Assembly (NCBI RefSeq): GCF_018917145.1
Contig: NZ_JAHLOD010000029.1
Span: 1 to 38,416, forward strand
DNA length: 38,416 nt
Origin: Clostridium bornimense
GTDB lineage: Bacteria > Bacillota > Clostridia > Clostridiales > Clostridiaceae
Direction: 5' to 3'
Part shown: positions 30,120-38,416 of the stretch, in pieces
Numbering within the stretch: the first letter of the stretch is position 1
Layout of the letters: each line of letters starts with the position of its first letter
Program-made: the position numbers and the translations under genes
Notes under the pieces: model-generated
Told to the model about the DNA's origin: nothing
Database searches by the model: none
The model's input: only the letters and a program-made list of their open reading frames with translations

Positions 30120-31046
30120 TTATACCTCCTGTAATCTTATCAACATAATATCGAATATTCCTTCTGTATTTACATTTCTCTCTAAATTTTCTCTTACATA
30201 CTTTATTATCTCTAGAATCTTTATAAGTTTTGAATAGGTATACCTTCCTTTCAAATCCTTAATATCACTAATTTTATCTAGATTAATAATATTTTCTATA
30301 GAATAAGTTTCTCCATAAACCATAATATCTCTTACATATGACGAAAACACTGTCAAAACATCTTCCCACTTATCTTTGAATTTACACAATTTATCTGTGT
30401 AATCAAAAATTTTATTTCTTTCGATATTTTTAACATTTAATAATATATCTAGAACTAAATCTCTTATATTATTAAATTCCTCGTCTTTAACTAATTTATC
30501 TATAGCTCCTGGTATTCCATCACTAAAAGAAATCAACATCTTTTCTTTTTCTTCGGATATATCTCCATAGTTTTTGTGTATATACTCTTCGATTTCATTT
30601 TTTGATAATCTGTTTAATCTATAAATAGATGTCCTAGATTTCACTGTATCTAAGATACTTGCTAAGTTTTCGCATAATAGAAAAATATATACACCCACCG
30701 GTGGCTCTTCTATTGTTTTTAAAAACGCATTTTGTGCTGCTTCCGTCATTGTTTCACAATTATGAATTACAATTACCTTTTTATCACCTTCAAAAGGCTT
30801 TTTATTAATCTCAATTATCAACTTTCTAGTATCGTCTACCCCTATAGATTTTCCACTACTACGAAAGTTAATTAAATCAACATAATCTATATCTCTTGTC
30901 TTTCCCAATATTTGCAATGCAATTTCTTTAACTAAAATACTTTTTCCTATGCCATCCTCACCTACAATAAGATATGCATGAGATAAAGTATTCTCTTTTA
31001 TTGCCTTCAAAAACAGTTCTCTTATTGTATTATGCCCTATTATCAT
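30120..31046 (-). CDS. holB: DNA polymerase III delta' subunit
   Basis: This 308-aa clamp-loader ATPase-like protein has SHAYLIVGEDGIGKS (a P-loop-like site, 22-36), VIHNCETMTEAAQNAFLKTIEEPP (the delta-prime/sensor region) and SRTSIYRL (SRC-like arginine motif, about 137-144). Unlike B. subtilis or E. coli delta', it has no four-Cys zinc module after the P-loop (the stretch LGKTRDIDYVDLINF has none), as in other clostridial short forms. It lies between tmk and ricT, the conserved order. The yaaQ and yaaR genes found between tmk and holB in Bacillus are absent; the gap is only 64 nt. Confidence 0.93.
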   Translation of the reverse strand: MIIGHNTIRELFLKAIKENTLSHAYLIVGEDGIGKSILVKEIALQILGKTRDIDYVDLINFRSSGKSIGVDDTRKLIIEINKKPFEGDKKVIVIHNCETMTEAAQNAFLKTIEEPPVGVYIFLLCENLASILDTVKSRTSIYRLNRLSKNEIEEYIHKNYGDISEEKEKMLISFSDGIPGAIDKLVKDEEFNNIRDLVLDILLNVKNIERNKIFDYTDKLCKFKDKWEDVLTVFSSYVRDIMVYGETYSIENIINLDKISDIKDLKGRYTYSKLIKILEIIKYVRENLERNVNTEGIFDIMLIRLQEV

Positions 31047-31110
31047 AATTTCTCCGTTAAATCACTCCTTACTATCTATTTTAACATATATTATCTCTAT
31101 TACTACAATT

Positions 31111-31728
31111 TCATCTAATCTTATTTTTTATAAGTGAAAATATTTTCTCATGAACCTCTTCTTTTGACATGGATCCATCTACAACTTCAATATCCTTAAT
31201 TTCATTTTTTATATATTGATATCCATCGTAAACCTTCTTATGAAAATCATTACCACTATTCTCTAATCTATCTAATTTCTTTTGATTTCTTTTTCTATCT
31301 AATCCTTTTTCAAAATCTATATCTATCATTATAGTTAAATCACTTTTTAGTCCATTTAATGCAAAGTTATTTATTCCTTCTATTTCTTTTACACCAAGTC
31401 CTCTACCGATACCTTGATATACTAATGATGAATGTACAAATCTATCACATATAATCATCTTGCCTTCCGCTAATGCAGGCTTTATAACTTCTTCTACTAA
31501 TTGTGCTCTCGATGCAGCATAAAGTAGTGCCTCACAACAGCTTCCCATTTCATTATTATCATTATCTAATAATATTTCTCGTATTTTTTCACTTATCTTT
31601 GTTCCGCCAGGTTCTCTAGTGACAATTACCTCAAACCCTTCCTTCTCTAACCTATCCTTTAATAATTCTATCTGTGTAGTTTTTCCACATCCATCTGGCC
31701 CTTCTAAGGCTATTAATAGTCCTGTCAC
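31111..31728 (-). CDS. tmk: Thymidylate kinase
   Basis: This 205-aa protein has the P-loop EGPDGCGKTT (9-18), TREPGGT with the dTMP-binding Arg, DRFVHSSLVYQG, and a LID region DRKRNQKKLDRLE. It phosphorylates dTMP to dTDP for DNA synthesis. It starts at GTG (31728), two nt after the stop of the yaaO-like gene, and its ribosome site GGAGGAA overlaps that stop, so translation is coupled. Confidence 0.96.
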   Translation of the reverse strand: MTGLLIALEGPDGCGKTTQIELLKDRLEKEGFEVIVTREPGGTKISEKIREILLDNDNNEMGSCCEALLYAASRAQLVEEVIKPALAEGKMIICDRFVHSSLVYQGIGRGLGVKEIEGINNFALNGLKSDLTIMIDIDFEKGLDRKRNQKKLDRLENSGNDFHKKVYDGYQYIKNEIKDIEVVDGSMSKEEVHEKIFSLIKNKIR

Positions 31729-31730
31729 CT

Positions 31731-33143
31731 TTATTCCTCCACTATACTTATTTTATTATTATCTACCCCGATAACTTGCTTATTACCTCTTAAGTAGTTT
31801 TTAACTATCTCAATACATTCCTTTGTTATCACTTCTCCACCAACCACTAATGGAATTCCTGGTGGATATGGTATAATTGCATCTCCAGCAATTTTATTAA
31901 TTGCATTATCTAAGAATACAACTTTAACCTTCTTATCAAATACTTCATAAGGTTCAAGCTTTTTAATAGGTATATTATACTTATACGTAATATACTTTTC
32001 ATCACTAATTATATCATCAAAACTTAGATTATCTAATACTGAATATAATTTGTTAAATTCATCTTCACCATGAAATGGAGATAAAATAAGTACCACTGTA
32101 TTAGGTGTACTCATCTCCCCCTGTATCCCTGAATCTCTTAAGTACCTTAATAACTTGTGTCCACTATATTTTTTAGATAATACCATAACATATCTAGTTA
32201 TATCTATATCATAACCACATGCCATATCTTCTTTGCCTAATATATATACCTTGCCTAGTTTATTAATCTTTTCTCTATATTTAGTAGCTATAGCTATCAA
32301 ATCTTCATAATCATCTTTACCATACTTCTCTAAATAATATCTGCTATAATCTAATGATGCCATAATAAGATATGATGGTGATGTTGTCATAAACGCCCTT
32401 ATATAAAACTCAATATTATCTTCTTCATTATTAACTAATAAAAATCCGCCTTGTGTAAGTGCTGGTAATGTCTTATGTGCACTTAAAACCACATAATCAC
32501 CTAATGTAGTAACTGACTTAGGTAATTTATCATTAAAACCGAAATGTGCTCCATGAGCACCATCGATTACAATTTTCAGACCTTTATTCTTTAGATCTAA
32601 TATAATTTCTTCTAAATCATAACTTATCCCAAAATAATTAGGATAAGTTAGTATAATTCCTTTTGGATTTTCTGCTCTACTTAATGCATCATATATATTT
32701 TTCTTATCTGGTGGTAAACTTATATTATTCTTCTCGTCAATTGCTGAATCTATATAAACAACTTTTAACTTTCTAAGAATCAACCCATTGTATATCGATT
32801 TATGACAATTACGTTCTACTAATACTTCGTCTCCTTCCTTAAATGCACTGAATATGGACGCTAAATTACCTCCACTACTTCCATTAACCATAAAGAAAGC
32901 CTTTTTTGAACCATATAAATCTCTCAAAAGATCCTGCGATTCCTTTATTACTCCCTCTGGACAATGCAAATTATCCAATGGCTCCACTTCTGTTATATCT
33001 AAATATCCCAATCTATTTATAAAACTTTCACCAACGTCGTCTCTTAAAAAACCTATCCCACTTTTATTTCCTGGCATTGATAAAATCAAATTATCCTCTT
33101 TGTGGTATTTTATAAGCTCATTTAATAACGGTAACTTAATCAA
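31731..33143 (-). CDS. Orn/Lys/Arg decarboxylase-family PLP enzyme (YaaO-like)
   Basis: This 470-aa fold-type I PLP enzyme has SMPGNKSG near the N-terminus, the loop FMVNGSSGGNLASIF, VIDGAHGAHFGF (PLP aspartate), and the Schiff-base lysine in SAHKTLPALTQ. The C-terminal domain has AGDAIIPYPPGIPLVVGGE. The substrate in Firmicutes (Lys, Arg or Orn) cannot be told by eye. It overlaps csfB by 8 nt and leads straight into tmk, the same position as Bacillus yaaO. Confidence 0.92.
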   Translation of the reverse strand: MIKLPLLNELIKYHKEDNLILSMPGNKSGIGFLRDDVGESFINRLGYLDITEVEPLDNLHCPEGVIKESQDLLRDLYGSKKAFFMVNGSSGGNLASIFSAFKEGDEVLVERNCHKSIYNGLILRKLKVVYIDSAIDEKNNISLPPDKKNIYDALSRAENPKGIILTYPNYFGISYDLEEIILDLKNKGLKIVIDGAHGAHFGFNDKLPKSVTTLGDYVVLSAHKTLPALTQGGFLLVNNEEDNIEFYIRAFMTTSPSYLIMASLDYSRYYLEKYGKDDYEDLIAIATKYREKINKLGKVYILGKEDMACGYDIDITRYVMVLSKKYSGHKLLRYLRDSGIQGEMSTPNTVVLILSPFHGEDEFNKLYSVLDNLSFDDIISDEKYITYKYNIPIKKLEPYEVFDKKVKVVFLDNAINKIAGDAIIPYPPGIPLVVGGEVITKECIEIVKNYLRGNKQVIGVDNNKISIVEE

Positions 33144-33321
33144 TATTTCTTTCTCCTTGTTTATAAGTTTTTTTTATCTTATTTTTGTAATACTCATATA
33201 TGCATGTATCCATAGATACATATGCCAACTTCTCTAGACATTTGTCACATATAATGTCATTGTTAATCTTTGTTCCTTCTTTGCATTCTTTATTACATAT
33301 TACACAATACGATTTATTCAT
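33136..33321 (-). CDS. csfB: Anti-sigma-G factor Gin (CsfB)
   Basis: This 61-aa zinc-finger-like protein has CVICNKEC near the N-terminus and IICDKCLEK about 16 residues later, the Gin-family CxxC..CxxC pattern, followed by a basic tail. In B. subtilis Gin, made under sigma-F, blocks sigma-G (and sigma-E) until engulfment is complete; the gene heads the xpaC-yaaN-yaaO-tmk group. The same position here supports the call and implies an endospore former. The start is 33321 (AAAGGA upstream); the longer frame has no ribosome site. A sigma-F promoter was sought but not recognised with confidence. Confidence 0.85.
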   Translation of the reverse strand: MNKSYCVICNKECKEGTKINNDIICDKCLEKLAYVSMDTCIYEYYKNKIKKTYKQGERNID

Positions 33322-33407
33322 TTTATCAATCCTTTTTAGAAGGTTCAATATTATAATTATTCACAAATATCTCAAACATGAGTATATTAAAATATTTTAT
33401 ATAAAAG

Positions 33408-33458
33408 AAAGAGTCTGCTACACAATAAATTAATACTATGTTTCAGAACCCTTTTATC
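33408..33458 (-). terminator. Possible terminator of the L,D-transpeptidase gene
   Basis: Imperfect stem on the minus strand, AAAGGGTTCTG..CAGACTCTTT, followed by CTTTTATAT. Weak. Confidence 0.4.
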
Positions 33459-33459
33459 A

Positions 33460-34086
33460 TTAATAAATTACTACATCTGTTTGATTTGGTACAGTATCAT
33501 AAAGCCACTTTGAATCATCCATAGATAATCTAATACATCCATGCGATGCCTTAAATCCAAGTTTATTTTCTTCTTCCGGTATTACATTTTTATTTCTATC
33601 ACAAGGTACTGAATGGAAAAGAAAATCCCCCATAAACTGTAGATAATACTTTCCGCCCTCTTGATATTGTGGTGAAAAAAACCACTCTGCTCTTGTTATT
33701 ATTTTATATTTCCCTAGTGGAGTATCACTACCCTCAACACCAGTAGAACATATCATAGATTTAATTAACTTATTATTTTCATATACATATACTTTTTGCT
33801 TATCTATAGAAACAGCAATTCCATACTTAGATGTAAAATCAAACTTATCTCCCGCATTCATTTCAGCTTCTTTTTTTTGATCAGATATGTAACTGAAATC
33901 ACTAATTGTATTTACTACTTCTACATCTTCATTTAAAGCTATCTTTGATGTAAGTATTTTTTCATCTAGAACTATATATTTAAAACAAATTGCTGCAGTA
34001 ACAATAGTAGTTAACGCAAGCACAGTAAGTACTCGAATTCTTCTCTTTTTCTGACGTTTTTGTTTTGTTATCTTTTTATACCCCAT
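33460..34086 (-). CDS. L,D-transpeptidase (YkuD domain), membrane-anchored
   Basis: This 208-aa protein has a very basic N-terminus (KKITKQKRQKKRRIR), one membrane helix (about 18-38), a stalk, and a YkuD domain (about 88-208) with FHSVP, SHGCIRLS (His182, Cys184). The nucleophilic cysteine makes 3-3 peptidoglycan crosslinks or attaches proteins, and these enzymes resist most beta-lactams. There is no LysM or other wall-binding domain. Single gene with AAGGAGA upstream. Confidence 0.93.
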   Translation of the reverse strand: MGYKKITKQKRQKKRRIRVLTVLALTTIVTAAICFKYIVLDEKILTSKIALNEDVEVVNTISDFSYISDQKKEAEMNAGDKFDFTSKYGIAVSIDKQKVYVYENNKLIKSMICSTGVEGSDTPLGKYKIITRAEWFFSPQYQEGGKYYLQFMGDFLFHSVPCDRNKNVIPEEENKLGFKASHGCIRLSMDDSKWLYDTVPNQTDVVIY

Positions 34087-34237
34087 ACAATATGTCTCCT
34101 TTTCTTATTCCGTTTCCTAGGTTACCATTTAAATATTATTTTTTCAATAGTTATTTAAAATTGTAAAAATATTATTGGGTTATTTATATTAATCTAGGTA
34201 ATACTATAAATATAATTTTTACGGGAGGATTCTTCTT

Positions 34238-35395
34238 ATGAAACAACAAATGCTTAGCTATTTATCAACAATAACTGATGAAATATTTTCGATCAGTGAT
34301 TATATATTAAAAAATGGAGAAGAAAGTTATAAAGAAACTTCTACTAGTTCATTTTTATCTAATATACTAAAAAATCATGGATTTAAAATAACAAATAACT
34401 TTTTAGATATTCCAAATTCATTCTACGCTGAATTTGGAGATGAGCATCCTAGAATATGCTTCACCTGTGACTATGATGTTTCTAAAGAAGATGGTGACTT
34501 ACTTGCTCACCACATCAACTCTACAATCTCTATAGGCGCTGCATTGCTCTTAGCTAATGCTATAAAAGCATCTGGTCATGGTTCCGTAGTAGTTATAGGC
34601 TGTAGTGGTGAACTAAAAGGTGGCTCAAAAGCAATAATGGTAAAAGAAGGTACCTTCGAAGATATCGACATCGTAATGTCGCCATGTCCCCATGTTGTAA
34701 CAGCAGAAAGTGCTAGTTCCATGGCATCACTACCTATAGAAATAAATTATGAAAGCATCGCAAACTTTTATAAAACTAAAGGATATTATTCCCCATTATC
34801 AGCATCCTTATTCACTTTAAATGGTTTAGATACTATTATTAACTCTTTTGAAGAAGAATGCTATATAAATAGTATATCTATGAATTCTCCAGTTACCCCA
34901 CATATTTCTCAGATAAGATGTAGTATAACCTTTTATATAAAAGCACGTAAAATGTCTATACTAAAAGAATTAGAACATAAAATTCATGAATTCGTAAGAT
35001 ATACTTCTGAGCTTATGAATGTAAAAAGTGATATTCACTATCATGAAATGCCTAGCGATGAGTTAAAAACCAATGCCACTATATCAAGACTTTTTTCACA
35101 TAACTTAAAAGAAAGTGGTCTAATAAAAATAGATCCACCAAGGAATACTCATTTAAGCCTTAGCCTTGGTTCTGTCTCTCATGTAGTTCCAACTATACGA
35201 CCTTTTATTTCAATATGTGAAGATTCATCTATAACACCATATTCAAATGAATTTGTTAAAACTACAACCTCTGACTATACAAAAGAAAATGTACTAAAAG
35301 CTATTGAAGCATTTGCTTACACTGGATTAGATATAATAGAAAGAGAAGACTTATTACGAGAAAGTCTATTAGAATTAAATAACTGTGATAATTAA
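34238..35395 (+). CDS. M20-like amidohydrolase fold protein with degraded metal site
   Basis: This 385-aa protein follows the layout of M20/ACY1L2-type amidohydrolases: catalytic-domain start, IGAALLLANAIKASGHGSVVVIG, a lid domain (about 175-290) and a C-terminal return. In active relatives the ligands lie in GHACGHN, in PAEE, and in a later HP. Here the first reads LAHHIN (89-94), the second CSGELKGG (122-129, only Glu125 kept), and the third CPH (150-152). At least two metal ligands appear changed, so the protein may be inactive or use a different metal site. The AbgB/PepD-like family call is by pattern. Single gene with GGGAGG and a strong terminator. Confidence 0.7.
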   Translation: MKQQMLSYLSTITDEIFSISDYILKNGEESYKETSTSSFLSNILKNHGFKITNNFLDIPNSFYAEFGDEHPRICFTCDYDVSKEDGDLLAHHINSTISIGAALLLANAIKASGHGSVVVIGCSGELKGGSKAIMVKEGTFEDIDIVMSPCPHVVTAESASSMASLPIEINYESIANFYKTKGYYSPLSASLFTLNGLDTIINSFEEECYINSISMNSPVTPHISQIRCSITFYIKARKMSILKELEHKIHEFVRYTSELMNVKSDIHYHEMPSDELKTNATISRLFSHNLKESGLIKIDPPRNTHLSLSLGSVSHVVPTIRPFISICEDSSITPYSNEFVKTTTSDYTKENVLKAIEAFAYTGLDIIEREDLLRESLLELNNCDN

Positions 35396-35401
35396 CATAA
35401 A

Positions 35402-35441
35402 AAAAAGGGACTGAAATTTATAAAATCTCAGTCCCTTTATA
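35402..35441 (+). terminator. Bidirectional terminator
   Basis: Stem AAAGGGACTGA/TCAGTCCCTTT with A- and T-runs on the two sides. It serves both the M20-like gene and the convergent gene at 35452. Confidence 0.9.
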
Positions 35442-35451
35442 TATAATGCTA

Positions 35452-35922
35452 TCAACATTCTATATTCTTAATAAAATTCTTTGTAGGTTGAAAATAAAAC
35501 TTTTTATATCTACCATCTTTTTTATAAACACATAAATATCTATTGGTATTATAGTAATGAGATAAATAATTAGTTGCTCGTCTAGCTCTAACCTTATTTT
35601 TATAATTACACTTCTTACCTAAAAAATGAACATCCTTAAAGTCAACTACTTCTTCTACTGAATGGCTTGTCCCTTTTAGTTTATGAATAACAAGCTTATT
35701 ATCGATAAGAAAATACTTATATTTTATTTTGCATCTTCTTGAAAAGTCTACAGCAAGTAAAATTAAAATAATTGCATTTATATAATCTAAATATCTTTCA
35801 TCAATTACCTTAGATAAATCACTTACCTCAATAACCTCTTTAATTGCCAATAAATTAACTAATATAAATATCCATAATAGAATTAAAGGCAAAGGCCTTT
35901 TCGAAATAACTTCCTTATTCAT
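35452..35922 (-). CDS. Small membrane protein with PH-like soluble domain
   Basis: This 156-aa protein of unknown function has two membrane helices (about 10-28 and 46-62) and then a basic soluble domain (YKYFLIDNKLVIHKLKGTSHSVEEVVDFKDVHFL) with the strand-rich, I/L-V-I-x-K pattern of bacterial PH-like domains. The remainder is Lys/Arg/Tyr-rich. Its layout is like the 165-aa protein at 3336-3833. The ribosome site GAGGAAG is present. No functional clue from neighbours. Confidence 0.7.
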   Translation of the reverse strand: MNKEVISKRPLPLILLWIFILVNLLAIKEVIEVSDLSKVIDERYLDYINAIILILLAVDFSRRCKIKYKYFLIDNKLVIHKLKGTSHSVEEVVDFKDVHFLGKKCNYKNKVRARRATNYLSHYYNTNRYLCVYKKDGRYKKFYFQPTKNFIKNIEC

Positions 35923-36193
35923 AACTTCCTCATTACACTTTCTTTTATTTTAACGATTCTAGAAAAATTATACTAGCTTAATATTTATTTTTCCAATACC
36001 CTATTTATCCTTATAAAGTTGTCTATACTCAATTTCTCTTATGGAAATGATTTCATTTGCATTTCTTTCAACTGTTCTTCTATTTCCTGTACTTTTCTAC
36101 GGTATCAATATAAAATTTAAACTTTATATCTATAAATTCTTTGGTATATAATATACTAAGTAAGAACTATAAAATTTAATGGAGGATATGCTT

Positions 36194-37147
36194 ATGATTT
36201 CAATATATAAAAGCCTATCTGAATCATCCTCTCACTTAGTAAAAATGGATACTATTGAACCTGGATGTTGGATTAATATGATAGCACCCAATGAACAGGA
36301 ACTTATATTAACATCTAAAAAAACTGGAGTTCCTATGGACTTTTTAAAGGCTGCATTAGATGATGAAGAAAGTTCACGTATAGAAACTTCAGATGATAAT
36401 ATACTATTTATAGTAGATATTCCTTTCACTGAAGTAGAAGAAAATACTTTAACTTATGATACATATCCATTAGGTATCATACATACTAATGATTATATTA
36501 TAACGGTATGTCTTAAAAATTCTAAAATTCTTTCTGGCTTCGTGAATGAAAAAATTAAAACTTTTTATACATTTAAAAGATCCCGTTTTATATTACAAAT
36601 ACTTTATAGAGTTTCATCATATTATTTATTATCATTGAGACAAATAGGCAAAAAATCTCTCATGCTTCAAAGTCAACTTCATAAATCTATGAGTAATAAA
36701 ATTTTGATGCAATTATTATCCTTACAAAACTCTATTGTATATTTCTCAACATCATTAAAAGGTAATGATGTTACTTTTGAAAAAATAATGAGATTGGATA
36801 TTATGCAAAAGTATGAAGAAGATAAAGATGTTCTTGAAGATGTTATGATTGAGACACGTCAGGCTATCGAAATGACTTCTATATATGGTGGTATTCTTCA
36901 AGCAACAATGGACACTACAGCGAATATAATATCTAATAACTTAAATACTGTAATGAAACTTTTAACTTCCGTAACAATAGTTATAACTGTTCCTAATATA
37001 ATCTCTGGTTTATTTGGAATGAACGTTACTGGATTACCTTTCTCTGATATAGAAGCAGGTAACGGCTTTGGAGTAATTTTTTCATTAATAATAGTCTCCA
37101 CTATTGCAGTATCATACATACTTCATAAAAAAGGAATGTTTAAATAA
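36194..37147 (+). CDS. CorA-family magnesium/divalent cation transporter
   Basis: This 317-aa protein has a cytosolic alpha/beta N-terminal domain, a long helical stalk and two C-terminal transmembrane helices (about 254-275 and 287-308). The first ends in the invariant GMN signature (GLFGMNVTGLP) that forms the pore mouth of the pentamer. Subgroup II features mean Mg, Co or Zn transport cannot be separated by eye. The start is 36194: GGAGG lies 8 nt before it, inside an upstream in-frame ATG. No M-box riboswitch is visible in the 270-nt leader. LdcA follows 19 nt later. Confidence 0.93.
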   Translation: MISIYKSLSESSSHLVKMDTIEPGCWINMIAPNEQELILTSKKTGVPMDFLKAALDDEESSRIETSDDNILFIVDIPFTEVEENTLTYDTYPLGIIHTNDYIITVCLKNSKILSGFVNEKIKTFYTFKRSRFILQILYRVSSYYLLSLRQIGKKSLMLQSQLHKSMSNKILMQLLSLQNSIVYFSTSLKGNDVTFEKIMRLDIMQKYEEDKDVLEDVMIETRQAIEMTSIYGGILQATMDTTANIISNNLNTVMKLLTSVTIVITVPNIISGLFGMNVTGLPFSDIEAGNGFGVIFSLIIVSTIAVSYILHKKGMFK

Positions 37148-37166
37148 TTCTAAAGGGGATTTTAAA

Positions 37167-38084
37167 ATGATTGCAAATAAATTATTACCTGGTGATACAA
37201 TAGGTATTGTGTCACCAGCAAGCCCTGAAGATCGCAATGTAATTGATAAAGGTGTAGAATACTTAAAACAACTAGGATTTAAAATAAAATTAGGCAAAAC
37301 CGTATATTCAAAAGTAGGATTCTTAGCTGGAAGTGATGAAGAACGGGCAGAAGATTTAATGAACATGTTCTTAGATCCACAAGTATCGATGATATTATGT
37401 ATGCGAGGTGGCTATGGTACAATGCGACTTCTACCATACTTAAACTTCGATATAATAAAAGCAAATCCTAAAATTTTTATGGGATATTCAGATATAACTA
37501 CATTATTAAATATAATATATCAAAAAACGGGACTAATCACATTTCATGGTCCAATGGTAACATCCAACATTTCGGAAAAATATACTCTTAATTCTTTTCT
37601 AGAAACAATAACAAAATCCACATATACCTATACTCTAAATAATCCATACTATCTACCAGTAGAATGTTCTGTCCGTGGAATTTCTGAAGGTTGTATAGTA
37701 GGTGGAAACTTATGTTTATTATGTTCTACTCTAGGTACTCCTTATGAGATTGATACTAAAGATAAAATTTTATTTTTAGAAGAAATAGGTGAGGCTCCCT
37801 ATAAAATAGACAGAATGCTAACACAATTAAATTTATCAGGCAAATTATCAGAGTGCTCTGGATTCATTCTAGGTCAATTTAAAGATTGCAGTTTACCTAA
37901 TTATAATAGAAGTTTTACTTTAGATGAAATTCTAGAAAACCAAATTTTCTCTCTAAAAAAACCTACTATTAATCATGTTATGTCTGGACATTCTTATCCT
38001 AAATTAACATTACCAATAGGAGCTAAAGCACGAATTGACTCTACTTTAGGAAAAATAGTCATTTTAGATTCTGTTGTTCATTAA
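37167..38084 (+). CDS. LD-carboxypeptidase (S66 family)
   Basis: This 305-aa protein begins LLPGDTIGIVSPASP and has the S66 triad: Ser108 in GYSDIT, Glu205 in FLEEIGE, His275 in SGHSYP. It removes the terminal D-Ala from murein tetrapeptides in the cytosol during wall recycling. MccF relatives, which cleave microcin C-type compounds, share the fold; position and typical motifs favour LdcA. The start at 37167 has AAAGGGG upstream; the longer frame overlaps the CorA-family gene. Probably cotranscribed with the CorA-family gene. Confidence 0.93.
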   Translation: MIANKLLPGDTIGIVSPASPEDRNVIDKGVEYLKQLGFKIKLGKTVYSKVGFLAGSDEERAEDLMNMFLDPQVSMILCMRGGYGTMRLLPYLNFDIIKANPKIFMGYSDITTLLNIIYQKTGLITFHGPMVTSNISEKYTLNSFLETITKSTYTYTLNNPYYLPVECSVRGISEGCIVGGNLCLLCSTLGTPYEIDTKDKILFLEEIGEAPYKIDRMLTQLNLSGKLSECSGFILGQFKDCSLPNYNRSFTLDEILENQIFSLKKPTINHVMSGHSYPKLTLPIGAKARIDSTLGKIVILDSVVH

Positions 38085-38108
38085 TATCATATTATTTCTG
38101 TAAAATAA

Positions 38109-38137
38109 AAAAAGTAAGCAATAAAATTGCTTACTTT
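38109..38137 (-). terminator. Terminator of the rRNA/tRNA operon
   Basis: Stem AAGTAAGCAA/TTGCTTACTT with a T7 tail on the minus strand, right after tRNA-Cys. Confidence 0.88.
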
Positions 38138-38138
38138 A

Positions 38139-38213
38139 TGGAGGCGCCACCCGGATTTGAACCGGGGAATAAAGGTTTTGCAGACCTTGGCCTTACCGCT
38201 TGGCTATAGCGCC
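38139..38213 (-). tRNA. tRNA-Cys (GCA)
   Basis: 75 nt including encoded CCA. Acceptor GGCGCTA, anticodon stem AAGGT/ACCTT with loop CTGCAAA (anticodon GCA), T-arm GGTTCAAATCC. Last gene of the operon that contains the 5S gene. Confidence 0.96.
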
Positions 38214-38218
38214 ATTAA

Positions 38219-38294
<76 letters not shown>

Positions 38295-38301
38295 ACACCT
38301 T

Positions 38302-38416
38302 ACCTGGCAACATCCTACTCTCCCACACAGTCTCCCGTGCAGTACCATCGGCCCTCTGAGGCTTAACCATCGTGTTCGGTATGGGAACGGGTGTATCCCT
38401 TAGAGGCATCATCACC
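38302..38416 (-). rRNA. 5S ribosomal RNA (5' tip missing)
   Basis: The complement contains ACACCCGTTCCCATACCGAAC, the conserved 5S core, and ends GTTGCCAGGT, pairing with the 5' side. Only about 5 nt of the 5' end lie beyond the window. Confidence 0.96.

Noticed and set aside
35923-36193. Magnesium (M-box) riboswitch upstream of the CorA-family gene
   Set aside because: None of the conserved M-box helices or sequence blocks could be found and the leader is AT-rich without long pairing.

Overview
The window is a low-GC Firmicute chromosome segment, most consistent with Clostridium sensu stricto (cluster I). The evidence is the very AT-rich codon use, the clostridial 16S 5' end, GGAGG-type ribosome binding sites with frequent TTG/GTG starts, an AbrB-type regulator with a C-terminal Cys module, CsfB/Gin, VanW, and the csfB-yaaO-tmk-holB-ricT and trmNF-rsmI gene order known from the origin-proximal region of Bacillus/Clostridium. 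The window starts inside a 16S gene and ends inside a 5S gene, both on the minus strand, so it is the piece between two co-oriented rRNA operons. No species name can be given from sequence reading alone.

Layout. 1-0.6 kb: 16S 5' end, leader and rRNA promoters. 1.2-5.2 kb: cytosolic parvulin, a FabK/nitronate-monooxygenase-like flavoprotein with a FabT-like operator, a small membrane protein and a VanW/YoaR-type envelope protein. 5.3-9.3 kb: a HAD-like protein with altered motifs, DUF1836, then a Ser-rich secreted protein, a Cys-cluster protein and PspA/IM30. 9.3-11 kb: a decayed IS110-type fragment inside a dispersed repeat, a ComK-like gene whose promoter carries a LexA/SOS-type box, and a cluster of DnaA boxes. 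11-12.5 kb: zinc/manganese-type ABC transporter genes. 12.6-15.8 kb: an orphan FtsX/MacB-like membrane protein followed by HtrA. 16.3-19 kb: an OmpR/histidine-kinase pair and AbrB.

19.2-26.6 kb: five tandem, separately terminated genes for secreted coiled-coil NlpC/P60 (CwlO/PcsB-like) peptidoglycan hydrolases. Three share an almost identical promoter layout: a 6-5-6 direct repeat, 10 nt, then TAATAAT. This is the arrangement expected for activation by an OmpR-family regulator, and such a regulator lies about 1 kb away. 26.9-33.3 kb: housekeeping genes rsmI, trmNF, ferredoxin, an HMA-like protein, ricT, holB, tmk, yaaO-like and csfB. 33.5-38.1 kb: L,D-transpeptidase, an M20-like protein with a degraded metal site, a small membrane protein, a CorA-type transporter and LD-carboxypeptidase. 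38.1-38.4 kb: tRNA-Cys, tRNA-Phe and 5S.

Cell-envelope work dominates: VanW, PspA, HtrA, five NlpC/P60 enzymes, L,D-transpeptidase and LD-carboxypeptidase. At least six copies of a dispersed, hairpin-containing intergenic repeat sit at gene 3' ends, with the same orientation relative to the preceding gene in every case. The observations most worth following are the shared NlpC/P60 promoter motif, the SOS box in the comK-like promoter, the DnaA-box cluster, the dispersed repeat with a compensatory stem change, and a probable AUA start codon.
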